NCBI RefSeq assembly: GCF_023150065.1
Contig: NZ_JAKLLN010000018.1
Location: 45,665-109,664, forward strand
Origin: Zoogloea sp.
GTDB lineage: Bacteria > Pseudomonadota > Gammaproteobacteria > Burkholderiales > Rhodocyclaceae
Direction of reading: 5' to 3'
Length of the DNA stretch: 64,000 nt
The number at the start of each line of letters is the position of its first letter. Position 1 is the stretch's first letter. Positions 20,152 through 28,782 of the stretch are shown here, one piece after another. The position numbers were made by a program, and so were the translations under genes. The notes below the pieces were generated by a model, which was not told the DNA's origin, did no database searches, and saw only the letters and a program-made list of their open reading frames with translations.

Positions 20152-21324
20152 ATGCACCTTCTTGAAAAACTGCGGGCCGATCACGCCGAAATCACCGCTA
20201 TCCGCCGGGACATTCACGCCCATCCGGAGCTGGCCTTTGAAGAGCACCGCACCGCCGCCATTGTGGCCGAGCGTCTGCGTGCCCTGGGCATTGAAACCCA
20301 CACAGGAGTGGGCAAGACCGGAGTGGTCGGTGTTCTGCGGGCCGGCAGCAGTGGCCGCAGCATCGGCCTGCGCGCCGACATGGATGCCCTGCCGATCCAG
20401 GAGAAGAACGACTTCAACCACCACTCCCGGCACCCCGGCCGGATGCACGCCTGCGGTCACGACGGCCACACGGCCATGCTCCTGGGGGCGGCGGCGCATC
20501 TGGCCAGGAACCCGGACTTCGACGGCACCGTGGTCTTCCTGTTTCAGCCGGCGGAGGAGGGGGAGGGCGGGGCCCCGGCGATGATTGCCGACGGGCTCTT
20601 CGAGCGTTTTCCCATGGAGGCGGTGTTCGGCCTGCACAACTGGCCCGGCCTGCCCCTGGGCGAGATCGCCGTGCATCGCGGCCCGGTGATGGCCTGCGCC
20701 GACCGCTTCGACATCGAGATAAAGGGCCACGGCGCCCACGCCGCCATGCCGCACCAGGGCATCGACCCGGTGCTTGCCGGTGCGGCCCTGGTGCAGGCCC
20801 TGCAGTCGGTGGTCAGCCGCAACCGCGACCCCCAGGACGCCGCGGTGCTGTCCGTCACCCAGTTCCATGCCGGAGACGCCTACAACGTGATCCCCGACAT
20901 TGCCCGCATCTGCGGCACCGTGCGGGCCTTCCGGCCCGAGGTCGAGTCCATGGTCGAGGACACCATGCAGCGCGTCTGTGCCGGGGTGGGCGCTGCCTTC
21001 GGTGCCAATGTGAACTTCGAGTACCGGCGCGGCTACCCCCCGACCATCAATACCGTGCCCGAGGCCGAGTTCTGCGCCCGGGTGGCCGCCGAGATCTGCG
21101 GCGAAGGCAAGGTGAGCGTCGATCCCAAACCGAGCATGGGCGCGGAGGATTTTGCCTACTTCCTGCAGGAGAAGCCCGGTTGCTACATCTGGCTGGGCAA
21201 CGGGCCGGGGGAGGGGGGCTGCACCCTGCACAATCCCCACTACGATTTCAACGACGCGGCCATTCCCTTCGGCGTGGCCTACTGGGTGCGTCTGGTGCAG
21301 CGCTGGCTGGCAGCCACGGCCTGA
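20152..21324 (+). CDS. M20-family amidohydrolase (hippurate hydrolase type)
   Basis: 390 residues. The metal-binding motifs MHACGHDGHTAMLLG and FQPAEEGEGGAP, and a C-terminal MGAEDFAYFLQ His/Glu site, fit the M20D group (HipO, IAA-amino-acid hydrolases, N-acyl-amino-acid amidohydrolases). It would hydrolyse an N-acyl amino acid. The start ATG at 20152 is preceded by GGGACGCATC; the huge open frame upstream is antisense to the deacetylase gene. A terminator follows directly. Confidence 0.92.
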   Translation: MHLLEKLRADHAEITAIRRDIHAHPELAFEEHRTAAIVAERLRALGIETHTGVGKTGVVGVLRAGSSGRSIGLRADMDALPIQEKNDFNHHSRHPGRMHACGHDGHTAMLLGAAAHLARNPDFDGTVVFLFQPAEEGEGGAPAMIADGLFERFPMEAVFGLHNWPGLPLGEIAVHRGPVMACADRFDIEIKGHGAHAAMPHQGIDPVLAGAALVQALQSVVSRNRDPQDAAVLSVTQFHAGDAYNVIPDIARICGTVRAFRPEVESMVEDTMQRVCAGVGAAFGANVNFEYRRGYPPTINTVPEAEFCARVAAEICGEGKVSVDPKPSMGAEDFAYFLQEKPGCYIWLGNGPGEGGCTLHNPHYDFNDAAIPFGVAYWVRLVQRWLAATA

Positions 21325-21336
21325 TCGGGTGACGGG

Positions 21337-21366
21337 AGATTCCGGCCAGGGCCGGAATCTTTTTGC
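21337..21366 (+). terminator. intrinsic terminator after the M20 hydrolase gene
   Basis: A 10-bp stem AGATTCCGGC/GCCGGAATCT with loop CAGG and TTTT. It separates the hydrolase from the ABC permease. Confidence 0.85.
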
Positions 21367-21387
21367 GGCAGCGCTGCCTGAGACCCC

Positions 21388-23886
21388 ATGAACCAATTCC
21401 TGCCCGCACTTTCCCAATCTTTCCGCATGCTGCGCCGCGACCTGCGCGCCGGCGAGCTCAGCCTGCTGGTGGTCGCCCTGATCATTGCCGTCGCCAGCCT
21501 GACCAGCGTCGGCTTCTTCACCGACCGGGTGGCCCAGGCCCTGGGGCGAGAAGCCAACCAGCTGCTCGGTGGTGACCTGGTGCTGGTGTCCGACCATGCC
21601 CTCGACCCTGCCTATCGGGCCGAGGCCACCCGGCTCGGCCTGAAGGCGGTGGAGTCGAGCACCTTCACCAGCATGGCCAGTACTGCCGAGGGCGCCCAGC
21701 TGGCCGGCGTCAAGGTGGTGGAGGATGGCCATCCCCTGCGCGGCAGCATCCGCATCGCTCCCGGCCTGAATCAGCCCGATGCCCCGGCCGCAGGCATTCC
21801 GGCGCCCGGCGAGCTGTGGCTGGACGAGCGCCTGGCCAGTGCCCTGGGGGCACGCCCCGGCGACATGGTCGGGCTGGGCGCTTCGCGCCTGCGCATGGCC
21901 GCGGTGCTGTCTTTCGAATCCGACCGGGGCGCCAACTTCTTCAGTCTGTTGCCGCGCCTGATCATCAACGCTGCGGATCTGCCGGCCACCGCGCTGATCC
22001 AGCCCGGCAGCCGGGCTTTCCATCGTCTGCACCTGGCCGGTGAGACGCGGGACGTGGCGGCCTTCGAGACCTGGGCCAAGGCTCGCCTGAAACGTGGCGA
22101 GACACTGGAAACCGTTGATAACGCACGCCCGGAGGTGCGCTCCATCCTCGATCGCACCGAGCGCTTCCTGCGCTTTGCGGCGATGCTGGCCGTGGTGTTG
22201 GCGGCGGTGGCGGTGGGCCTGGCCACCCGGCGCTTTGTCGAGCGCCATCTGGACGGATGCGCCGTGATGCGCTGCCTGGGTGCCGGGCAGGCGCAGTTGA
22301 TGGCCATGTTCATCGGTGAATTTGCCCTGCTCGGCCTGGCGGCCGGGGTGGCGGGGTGTGCCCTGGGTTTTGCGGTGCAGTTCGTGCTCAATGGGCTGTT
22401 GGGCGATCTGGTGGGCTTTCCCTTGCCGCCGCCGGGGTTCTGGCCCATTTTGCACGGGCTGGCGGTGTCCATGCTCCTGTTGCTGGGCTTCGCCCTGCCG
22501 CCGCTGATCCGCCTCGGTCGGGTGCCCACCCTGCGCGTGCTGCGCCGCGAATGGGACGGCATGGCCGCCCGGGAGGGTGTGGCCTGGGCCATCGGTGCGC
22601 TGCTGCTGGCCGGCTTGCTGGTGGGTATCGCCCGGGATTGGCTGCTGGGGGCCTGGGTGGTGGGCGGCTTTGCTTTGGCCTTCGCCCTCTATGCGGCCGT
22701 GGGCGGGCTGGTGCTGGCTGCCCTGGGCCGGGTGCGTGGGGTGGCCAGCAGCGGCTGGCGTTATGGCATCGCCTCCCTGCGCCGCCGGCCGGTGGCCAGC
22801 CTGGTGCAGGTGCTGGCCCTGGGCATGGGGCTGACGGCGCTGTTGCTGCTGACCCTGGTGCGGGGCGATCTGCTGACCAACTGGCAGCAGGCCACACCTG
22901 CCGACGCGCCCAACCGCTTCGTGATCAACATCCAGCCGGACCAGGTGGACCCGGTGCGCCAGTTCTTCCGGGATGCGGGCCGCCCCGAGCCCAGCTTGCA
23001 GCCCATGATCCGCGGCCGCCTGGTGGCGGTGAATGGTCGCCCGGTGGGGCCCGACGATTACACCGAGGATCGCGCCCGACGCCTGGTGGACCGGGACTTC
23101 AACCTGTCCTTCGACACCCGCCTGCCCGACGGCAACAGCGTTTCTGCCGGGCGCTGGCATGCCTCCGACGCCACCCCTCAGTTCTCGGTGGAGCAGGGCC
23201 TGGCCCAGACCCTCGGGCTGGCCATGGGTGACCTGCTGACCTTCGAGATCGCCGGCACCCGCAGTGAGGCGCGCATCACCAGCCTGCGCAAGCTCGACTG
23301 GGACTCCATGCGGGTCAACTTCTTCGTCATCGCCGGCAAGGGCATGCTCGAATCCTTCCCGGCGAGCTACATCACCAGCTTCTTCCTGCCCCCGTCAGAG
23401 CTGGAGTTTGCCAACCGCATCGTCGCCGCCTTCCCCAACTTCACGGTCATCGACGTGGCAGCCATGCTCGGGCAGGTGCGCGGCATGGTGGAAAAGCTCA
23501 TCGCCGCCGTGCAGTTCGTCTTCGGCTTTGCGGTGGTGGCAGGAGTGGTGGTGCTCTTCGGGGCGCTGCAGGCGACCCACGACGAGCGCGAGAAGGAGCT
23601 CGCCATCCTGCGCACCCTGGGGGCACGCAATGCCCAGCTGCGGTCGGCCCTGCTGGCCGAGTTTGCCATGCTCGGCCTGGTGGCCGGCGTGCTGGCCGGC
23701 GTGGGGGCCACCGGCATCGGCTGGGCCCTGGGCCACTTCGTGTTCAAGCTGCCCTATCTGCCCAGCCTGTTGCCCCTGGGCGTCGGGGCCGTGGCCGGCG
23801 TGCTGGTGGTGACCCTGGCCGGCTGGCTGGGCACCCGCCATCTGCTCCTCCGGCCACCTCTGGTGAGCCTGCGGGCGCTGAACTAA
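21388..23886 (+). CDS. large FtsX/YbbP-type ABC transporter permease
   Basis: 832 residues: an N-terminal helix, a large periplasmic region, a FtsX-type membrane block about 255-370, further helices about 390-500, a second periplasmic region, and a C-terminal FtsX block (AAVQFVFGFAVVAGVVVLFG onward). This layout is that of YbbP-like permeases, which work with a YbbA-like ATPase and are linked to lipoprotein or envelope processes. No ATPase gene is adjacent, so its partner must be elsewhere. The conserved HDEREKELAILRTLGARN motif is the cytoplasmic coupling region. Confidence 0.9.
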   Translation: MNQFLPALSQSFRMLRRDLRAGELSLLVVALIIAVASLTSVGFFTDRVAQALGREANQLLGGDLVLVSDHALDPAYRAEATRLGLKAVESSTFTSMASTAEGAQLAGVKVVEDGHPLRGSIRIAPGLNQPDAPAAGIPAPGELWLDERLASALGARPGDMVGLGASRLRMAAVLSFESDRGANFFSLLPRLIINAADLPATALIQPGSRAFHRLHLAGETRDVAAFETWAKARLKRGETLETVDNARPEVRSILDRTERFLRFAAMLAVVLAAVAVGLATRRFVERHLDGCAVMRCLGAGQAQLMAMFIGEFALLGLAAGVAGCALGFAVQFVLNGLLGDLVGFPLPPPGFWPILHGLAVSMLLLLGFALPPLIRLGRVPTLRVLRREWDGMAAREGVAWAIGALLLAGLLVGIARDWLLGAWVVGGFALAFALYAAVGGLVLAALGRVRGVASSGWRYGIASLRRRPVASLVQVLALGMGLTALLLLTLVRGDLLTNWQQATPADAPNRFVINIQPDQVDPVRQFFRDAGRPEPSLQPMIRGRLVAVNGRPVGPDDYTEDRARRLVDRDFNLSFDTRLPDGNSVSAGRWHASDATPQFSVEQGLAQTLGLAMGDLLTFEIAGTRSEARITSLRKLDWDSMRVNFFVIAGKGMLESFPASYITSFFLPPSELEFANRIVAAFPNFTVIDVAAMLGQVRGMVEKLIAAVQFVFGFAVVAGVVVLFGALQATHDEREKELAILRTLGARNAQLRSALLAEFAMLGLVAGVLAGVGATGIGWALGHFVFKLPYLPSLLPLGVGAVAGVLVVTLAGWLGTRHLLLRPPLVSLRALN

Positions 23887-23916
23887 TTTACAGGTAGGGG
23901 CGGTATACTCCGGCAG

Positions 23917-25353
23917 ATGAATCCCGAGTCCGCTCCTGTCCTGTCCGCCCTTGTCCCCTGGCTGTTTGCCGCCCTTGCGCTGGTCTTCTCCGGCCTGGTT
24001 TACCTTATCTTCAGGCTGCGCCGGCTGGAGCACGGGCGTGAGGCGCTGGCCGATGAACTGGGCGCCCGCCTCGAGAGCCTGTTCGGGCACCAGCAGCTGC
24101 ACTTCGTGCGTGAGCTGCAGGCCGCCTCCACGACGGCCAGCGATCGGGTGATGGACATGGTGGCGGGCGAGACCGACCGCCTGCGCGAGCGTCTTGAAGG
24201 CGGCGAGGCGGCCTCCCGGCATGCCCTCCAGCAGCTCCATCTGGCCTTTGTCGGGCAGCTCGGCAAGCACCAGGAGGGCACCGCCCTGCGCCTGGCAGAG
24301 CTGTCCGGGGCCATCGCCGCGGGGCAGGAAAAGCTGCGCAGCGAGATGATGGCCGAAACCCTCAAGACCCTTTCCGAACACGCCCGGGCCGACCGGGAGC
24401 TGCTGCAGAACGGGCTCAAGGGCGCCTCCGAGCAGCTCACCCACAGCATCGAAGCCATGAACCGCACCGTTGGCGAGCGGCTGGAAGCCATCACCGGTCA
24501 TGTGAATCAGCGCCTCGACGAAGGTTTCCGCAAGACCAACGAGACCTTCACCAGCGTCATGGCACGGCTCGCCACCATCGACGAAGCGCAAAAGAAGATT
24601 GGCGACCTGACCACCAACGTGGTCAGCCTGCAGGAGCTGCTCGGTGACAAGCGCGCCCGGGGTGCCTTTGGGGAGGTCCAGCTGGAGGCCCTGGTGCGCA
24701 ACGCCTTGCCGCCGGAGGCCTTCGATTTTCAGTATTCCCTGCCCAACGGCACCCGGGCCGACTGTGTGCTGCGCCTGCCCGAGCCCACCGGCATGGTGGT
24801 GGTCGATTCCAAGTTCCCCCTCGAAAACTACCACCGCATGTTCGAGGGTGAGGTGGGCGACCTGGAGCGCCGCGCCGCCCAGACAGCCTTCCGTAACGAC
24901 GTCAAAAAGCACGTGGATGCGATTGCCGGCAAATACATCGTCCCGGAAGTGACCTCAGACGGCGCGGTGATGTTCATCCCCGCCGAGGCGGTGTTTGCCG
25001 AGATCCACGCCTACCACCCCGAAGTGGTCGCCTATGCCATGACGCGCCGGGTGTGGATCGTCTCGCCCACCACCCTGATGGCGGTGCTCAATACCGCCCG
25101 GGCGGTGCTCAAGGACGTGGAGACGCGCAAGCAGATCCATGTCATCAAGGACGCCCTGGGCAAGCTGGCCAAGGATTTCAACCGTTTCGACGAACGCATG
25201 CAGAAGCTCGCCACCCACATCCGCCAGGCGGGGGAGGATGTGGCCGAGGTGCAGACATCGTCCCGCAAGATCAGCGCCCACTTCCAGCGTATCGAGGCCG
25301 CGCAGCTGGATGAGCTCCCCGCGGCCTTGCCCGGTGCAGGAGAGATTCGATGA
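23917..25353 (+). CDS. rmuC: DNA recombination protein RmuC
   Basis: 478 residues: an N-terminal membrane anchor (about 12-33), a long coiled coil (about 35-200), then the RmuC nuclease-like domain with LQELLGDKRARGAFGEVQLE, ADCVLRLP and VVDSKFPLENY. RmuC proteins limit inverted-repeat-mediated recombination and are implicated in phage or plasmid restriction in some species. There is no Shine-Dalgarno before the ATG, and a TATACT hexamer (23904-23909) ends 7 bp upstream, so the mRNA may be leaderless. The stop overlaps the next start (ATGA). Confidence 0.95.
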   Translation: MNPESAPVLSALVPWLFAALALVFSGLVYLIFRLRRLEHGREALADELGARLESLFGHQQLHFVRELQAASTTASDRVMDMVAGETDRLRERLEGGEAASRHALQQLHLAFVGQLGKHQEGTALRLAELSGAIAAGQEKLRSEMMAETLKTLSEHARADRELLQNGLKGASEQLTHSIEAMNRTVGERLEAITGHVNQRLDEGFRKTNETFTSVMARLATIDEAQKKIGDLTTNVVSLQELLGDKRARGAFGEVQLEALVRNALPPEAFDFQYSLPNGTRADCVLRLPEPTGMVVVDSKFPLENYHRMFEGEVGDLERRAAQTAFRNDVKKHVDAIAGKYIVPEVTSDGAVMFIPAEAVFAEIHAYHPEVVAYAMTRRVWIVSPTTLMAVLNTARAVLKDVETRKQIHVIKDALGKLAKDFNRFDERMQKLATHIRQAGEDVAEVQTSSRKISAHFQRIEAAQLDELPAALPGAGEIR

Positions 25354-25766
25354 GCGTGTCATCCCTTCCCCTTCGTGTGCTCGGCATGCTGGCCGGCCTG
25401 AGCCTGTCGGCCGTGGCGGGGGCATCCCAGCGCATCGACTGCCATGTGACCTATGGTGGCGAGACGCGGGTCCATAGTGCCCGTCACGTGGACAGCCCCT
25501 ATGGCGTGGAGGCCGTTGCGGTGGGCAGCTATTTTCTCTTCAAGCTGGTTTTCCAGGCCCGGCCGGCAGACATCGCCGGCGTGCGGATCTACACCTATGT
25601 GGATCGGGAGCAGGGCCCGGTGCCCATCCATCAGGCCAGTTATCCCGTGCCCCGGCCGGGTGCCCGCGGCGAGCACGGTTTTACCGGCCTGCAGCGGGTG
25701 TATGAGCCGGTGCGCGACAGCGAGCTGGAGTTTTGGTGCGAGCAGCGCCCGGAGGGGCAGCGATGA
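25350..25766 (+). CDS. exported hypothetical protein
   Basis: 138 residues with a signal peptide (MSVSSLPLRVLGMLAGLSLS, cut near AGA-SQ). The mature part has two Cys (IDCHVTYGG and EFWCEQRP) that could form a disulfide linking the ends of a beta-sandwich-like domain, and repeated aromatic positions (RIYTYVDR, GSYFLFKLVFQ). I do not recognise the family. ATGA overlaps with rmuC and with the CapA-like gene show it is translated within that operon. Confidence 0.8.
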   Translation: MSVSSLPLRVLGMLAGLSLSAVAGASQRIDCHVTYGGETRVHSARHVDSPYGVEAVAVGSYFLFKLVFQARPADIAGVRIYTYVDREQGPVPIHQASYPVPRPGARGEHGFTGLQRVYEPVRDSELEFWCEQRPEGQR

Positions 25767-26776
25767 AGCGGATCAAGGTATTGCTGGGCGTGGGGCTGCT
25801 GGCCACCGCCGGTCTGGTGTCGGCGGCCAGTCTTGAGCTGCTCTTTGCGGGGGACATCATGCTCGACGATGGCCCGGGCCGGGCCCTGGCGGCGGGGCGC
25901 GATCCGCTGGCGGCCTTTGCCCCCATCCTGGCGCGGGCCGACTACCGCATCGGCAATCTCGAATGTCCGGTTGCCACCAGCGGCGCACCGCTGGCCAACA
26001 AGATTTACAGCTTTCGCGCCCACCCCCGGGTGCTGGCGGCCGTGAAGGGGCGCTTCGATGCCATGGCCCTGTCCAACAACCACTCCGGTGATTACGGACA
26101 GGAGGGCTTTGTCGAGACCATGCGCCACCTGGAGACCGCCGGCATCCGCTACTTTGGCGGCGGAAACAACCTGGCGGCCGCCCATGAACCCCTGTGGATC
26201 GAGCGCAAGGGCCTGCGTATCGCGGTGCTGGGCTACAACGAGTTCAAGCCCCGCTCCTTCGAGGCCGGCGCCAGCCGCCCGGGCATTGCCTGGAGCGAGG
26301 ACAGCCAGGTGTTGTCCGACATCCGCGCTGCCCGCAGGGCTGGCGCCGATCTGGTGATCCCCTTCATGCACTGGGGCTGGGAGCGGGAACCCGCACCATC
26401 GGCGCGGCAGCGTCAGTTGGCCCGTCGCATGATCGACGCGGGAGCCGCCGCGGTGGTCGGCGGCCACCCCCATGTCACCCAGGGAGCCGAGATCTACAAG
26501 GGGCGGCCGATCATCTACAGCCTGGGCAACTTTGTCTTCGACGGTTTCGAGCTGCCCGCGGCCCGGGTGGGCTGGCTGCTCAATCTGAGCCTGGACCGGC
26601 AAGGCGTGGCAGCGTGGCATACCGTGGAGGCCCGCATCGACGAGGAGGGCCTGCCCTCACCGGCAGAGCTGGCAAAGACCCCCTGCGGCAAGCGGGGCGA
26701 CAGGCTGCCCCGGCTGTGCCGGGCAGGTGTGCCGGTCGACGATCTAGCGCCTCAGACCAGCCCGTCGAACAACTGA
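25763..26776 (+). CDS. CapA-like metallophosphatase (PGA_cap family), exported
   Basis: 337 residues with a signal peptide (MKRIKVLLGVGLLATAGLVS). The CapA/PGA_cap calcineurin-like fold is shown by FAGDIMLDDGPG, RIGNLECPVA, ALSNNHSGDYG, PFMHWGWERE and VVGGHPHVTQGAEIY. In Bacillus CapA takes part in poly-gamma-glutamate export, but in most proteobacteria no capBC genes are near and the role is unknown; none is seen here. The start at 25763 overlaps the previous stop. The 3' end overlaps convergent moeA by 25 bp. Confidence 0.88.
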   Translation: MKRIKVLLGVGLLATAGLVSAASLELLFAGDIMLDDGPGRALAAGRDPLAAFAPILARADYRIGNLECPVATSGAPLANKIYSFRAHPRVLAAVKGRFDAMALSNNHSGDYGQEGFVETMRHLETAGIRYFGGGNNLAAAHEPLWIERKGLRIAVLGYNEFKPRSFEAGASRPGIAWSEDSQVLSDIRAARRAGADLVIPFMHWGWEREPAPSARQRQLARRMIDAGAAAVVGGHPHVTQGAEIYKGRPIIYSLGNFVFDGFELPAARVGWLLNLSLDRQGVAAWHTVEARIDEEGLPSPAELAKTPCGKRGDRLPRLCRAGVPVDDLAPQTSPSNN

Positions 26777-27999
26777 ACGTCCACCGTATCGCCCGGGGCC
26801 ACGTCGCCCCGGTCTTCGTTGAGAACGATGAAGCAGTTGGCCTCCGACATGGAGCGCAGCACGCCGGACCCCTGGCTTGCTGCTGAACGCACCTTCCAGG
26901 TGCCGTCCTCAATGAAGATCCGCCCGCGCAGGTATTCCCGGCGGCCGGCGAGCTTGCGGATCGGCGTGGTGCACGGTACCGGCACCAGGGGCCGCTGGGG
27001 CAGGGGGTCGAGACCGGAGAGCTTGAGCAGCGCGTCCATCACGAACTGGTAGTAAGTCACCATCACCGCCACCGGATTGCCGGGCAGACCGAACATCCAT
27101 GCGCTGCCAATGCGGCCGAAGGCCATGGGCCGGCCGGGTTTGATGTCGATCTTCCAGAAGCTCACCTCGCCGAGTCGTCCCATCAGCTCGCGGATGAAGT
27201 CCGCCTCGCCCACCGAGACGCCGCCGGTGGTGAGCACCACGTCGGACGCGGCGGCAGCGTCGCGGAAGGCGGCTTCCAGCGCCTCGGGCCGGTCTGGGAT
27301 GACCCCCATGTCCAGCAGCTCGCAGCCCAGCCGGGTCAGGGCGCCATGCAGGGTGTAGCGATTGGAGTCGTAGACCTCGCCGGGCGCGAGGGGGCGGCCG
27401 ATGCTGGCGAGTTCATCACCGGTGGAAAAGAAGGCGACCCGCAGGCGCCGGGCCACGCTGACCTCGGCAAGCCCGAGCGAGGCAACCAGACCCAGCTCGG
27501 CCGGGCCCATCAGCTTGCCACGGGGGAGGGCGACAGCGCCCTCGGCCAGATCCTCGCCGGCGCGGCGGACATTCTGGCCGCGGCGGATGCCGCCGGGCGC
27601 GATCACGCGATCACCCTCGATGCGCACCACCTCCTGAACCACGATGGTGTCAGCGCCCATCGGCATGACGCCGCCGGTCATGATGCGCACCGCCTGCCCC
27701 TTGCCGACGATGCCCGAGAAACCCCGGCCGGCGAAGGCCGTGCCGACCACCTGCAGGGATGACTCGGCGTCGGGCGAGAGGTCGTCGGCACGCACGGCGT
27801 AACCGTCCATGGCTGAGTTGTCGTGGGCCGGGACATTGATAGGGGCTACGACGGCTTCGGCGAGAACGCGGCCCAGCGCAGATCGGATCGCGATACGTTC
27901 CGAACCGTCGATGGGGTCAATTCTGTCAAGAATGCAGCGACGAGCGTCGTCCACCGAAAGTGATGGGTGCCGGGGGGCACTGCGAGTCTCCAAACTCAT
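26752..27999 (-). CDS. moeA: molybdopterin molybdenumtransferase
   Basis: 415 residues. MoeA inserts molybdate into adenylated molybdopterin in the last step of Mo-cofactor synthesis. It has the N-terminal AVVAPINVPAHDNSAMDGYA, the MPT-binding GGVSVGEADF motif, GLPGNPVAVMVTYYQFV and the C-terminal beta-barrel domain. There are no other mo genes nearby. It lies about 100 bp downstream of xpt on the same strand. Confidence 0.96.
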   Translation of the reverse strand: MSLETRSAPRHPSLSVDDARRCILDRIDPIDGSERIAIRSALGRVLAEAVVAPINVPAHDNSAMDGYAVRADDLSPDAESSLQVVGTAFAGRGFSGIVGKGQAVRIMTGGVMPMGADTIVVQEVVRIEGDRVIAPGGIRRGQNVRRAGEDLAEGAVALPRGKLMGPAELGLVASLGLAEVSVARRLRVAFFSTGDELASIGRPLAPGEVYDSNRYTLHGALTRLGCELLDMGVIPDRPEALEAAFRDAAAASDVVLTTGGVSVGEADFIRELMGRLGEVSFWKIDIKPGRPMAFGRIGSAWMFGLPGNPVAVMVTYYQFVMDALLKLSGLDPLPQRPLVPVPCTTPIRKLAGRREYLRGRIFIEDGTWKVRSAASQGSGVLRSMSEANCFIVLNEDRGDVAPGDTVDVQLFDGLV

Positions 28000-28102
28000 G
28001 TCACGACTCCGGGGTAAAGCGCGGTAAATAACACAGATGAGCTTGGCTGAGCATTGACGTGCGATATCGGGCGCATGCGCGCTCCCGGGTGAGGTGCCCG
28101 CT

Positions 28103-28714
28103 TCAGGTTTCGCGGGGCTGGGTCAGGATGGCCCGGTCGTGCTCCAGGCGTTCCACCTGGGCCAGCGTGGAGACGGGGACCTGCAGCGCCTCGATGTGGT
28201 CGCGCCCCTGCTTGAAGCGCTTCTCCACCACAAAGCCGGCCCCCATCACCTCGGCCCCGGCCTCCCGGGCCATCTCGATCAGGGCGGTGGCGGTGCGGCC
28301 GTTGGCGAGGAAGTCATCGACGATGACGATGCGCTGGCCCGGTTTGATGTAGCGGGTGGACAGCACCAGACGGGTTTCACCGCCCTTGGTCGGGGAGGGG
28401 ATGATGCGCGAGATCGACGGCGCTTCGACCTGGGGAGAATATTTCTTGGCGTAAACCAGGGGCACGTTGAGGGTCTTGGCGACGATCAGCGCCGGGGCGA
28501 TGCCGCTGGCCTCGGCCGTGAGGATGATGTTGGGCTGGAAGAAGGACAGGCGCCGGGCCAGCTCGTGGGCCAGCTCGAAAATGAAACCGGGCTCGATGCG
28601 GTGATTGAGAAAGTGGTCGATGCGCAGGATTTCGCCGCGCTCGACGGTGGCTTCGGTCTCGATACGGCGGACCAGGGGGGCGTAGGGGGCGGTGAGATCG
28701 AGGTGCGGGCTCAT
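28103..28714 (-). CDS. xpt: xanthine phosphoribosyltransferase
   Basis: 203 residues. The PRPP-binding motif RIVIVDDFLANGRTA and the substrate region LTAEASGIAPALIVAKTLNVPLVYAKK match the Xpt/Apt type I transferases; KYSPQ with a long hood loop favours Xpt. It would salvage xanthine (or a related purine) to the nucleotide. No purine riboswitch was seen in the 68-bp upstream gap. It follows the TAXI gene on the same strand. Confidence 0.88.
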   Translation of the reverse strand: MSPHLDLTAPYAPLVRRIETEATVERGEILRIDHFLNHRIEPGFIFELAHELARRLSFFQPNIILTAEASGIAPALIVAKTLNVPLVYAKKYSPQVEAPSISRIIPSPTKGGETRLVLSTRYIKPGQRIVIVDDFLANGRTATALIEMAREAGAEVMGAGFVVEKRFKQGRDHIEALQVPVSTLAQVERLEHDRAILTQPRET

Positions 28715-28782
28715 GGGGGTTCAGGATTGTTGGGGGGCCGGATCGGAACAGGGCCCGAAACCGGATTGTAACGATTGGACGC

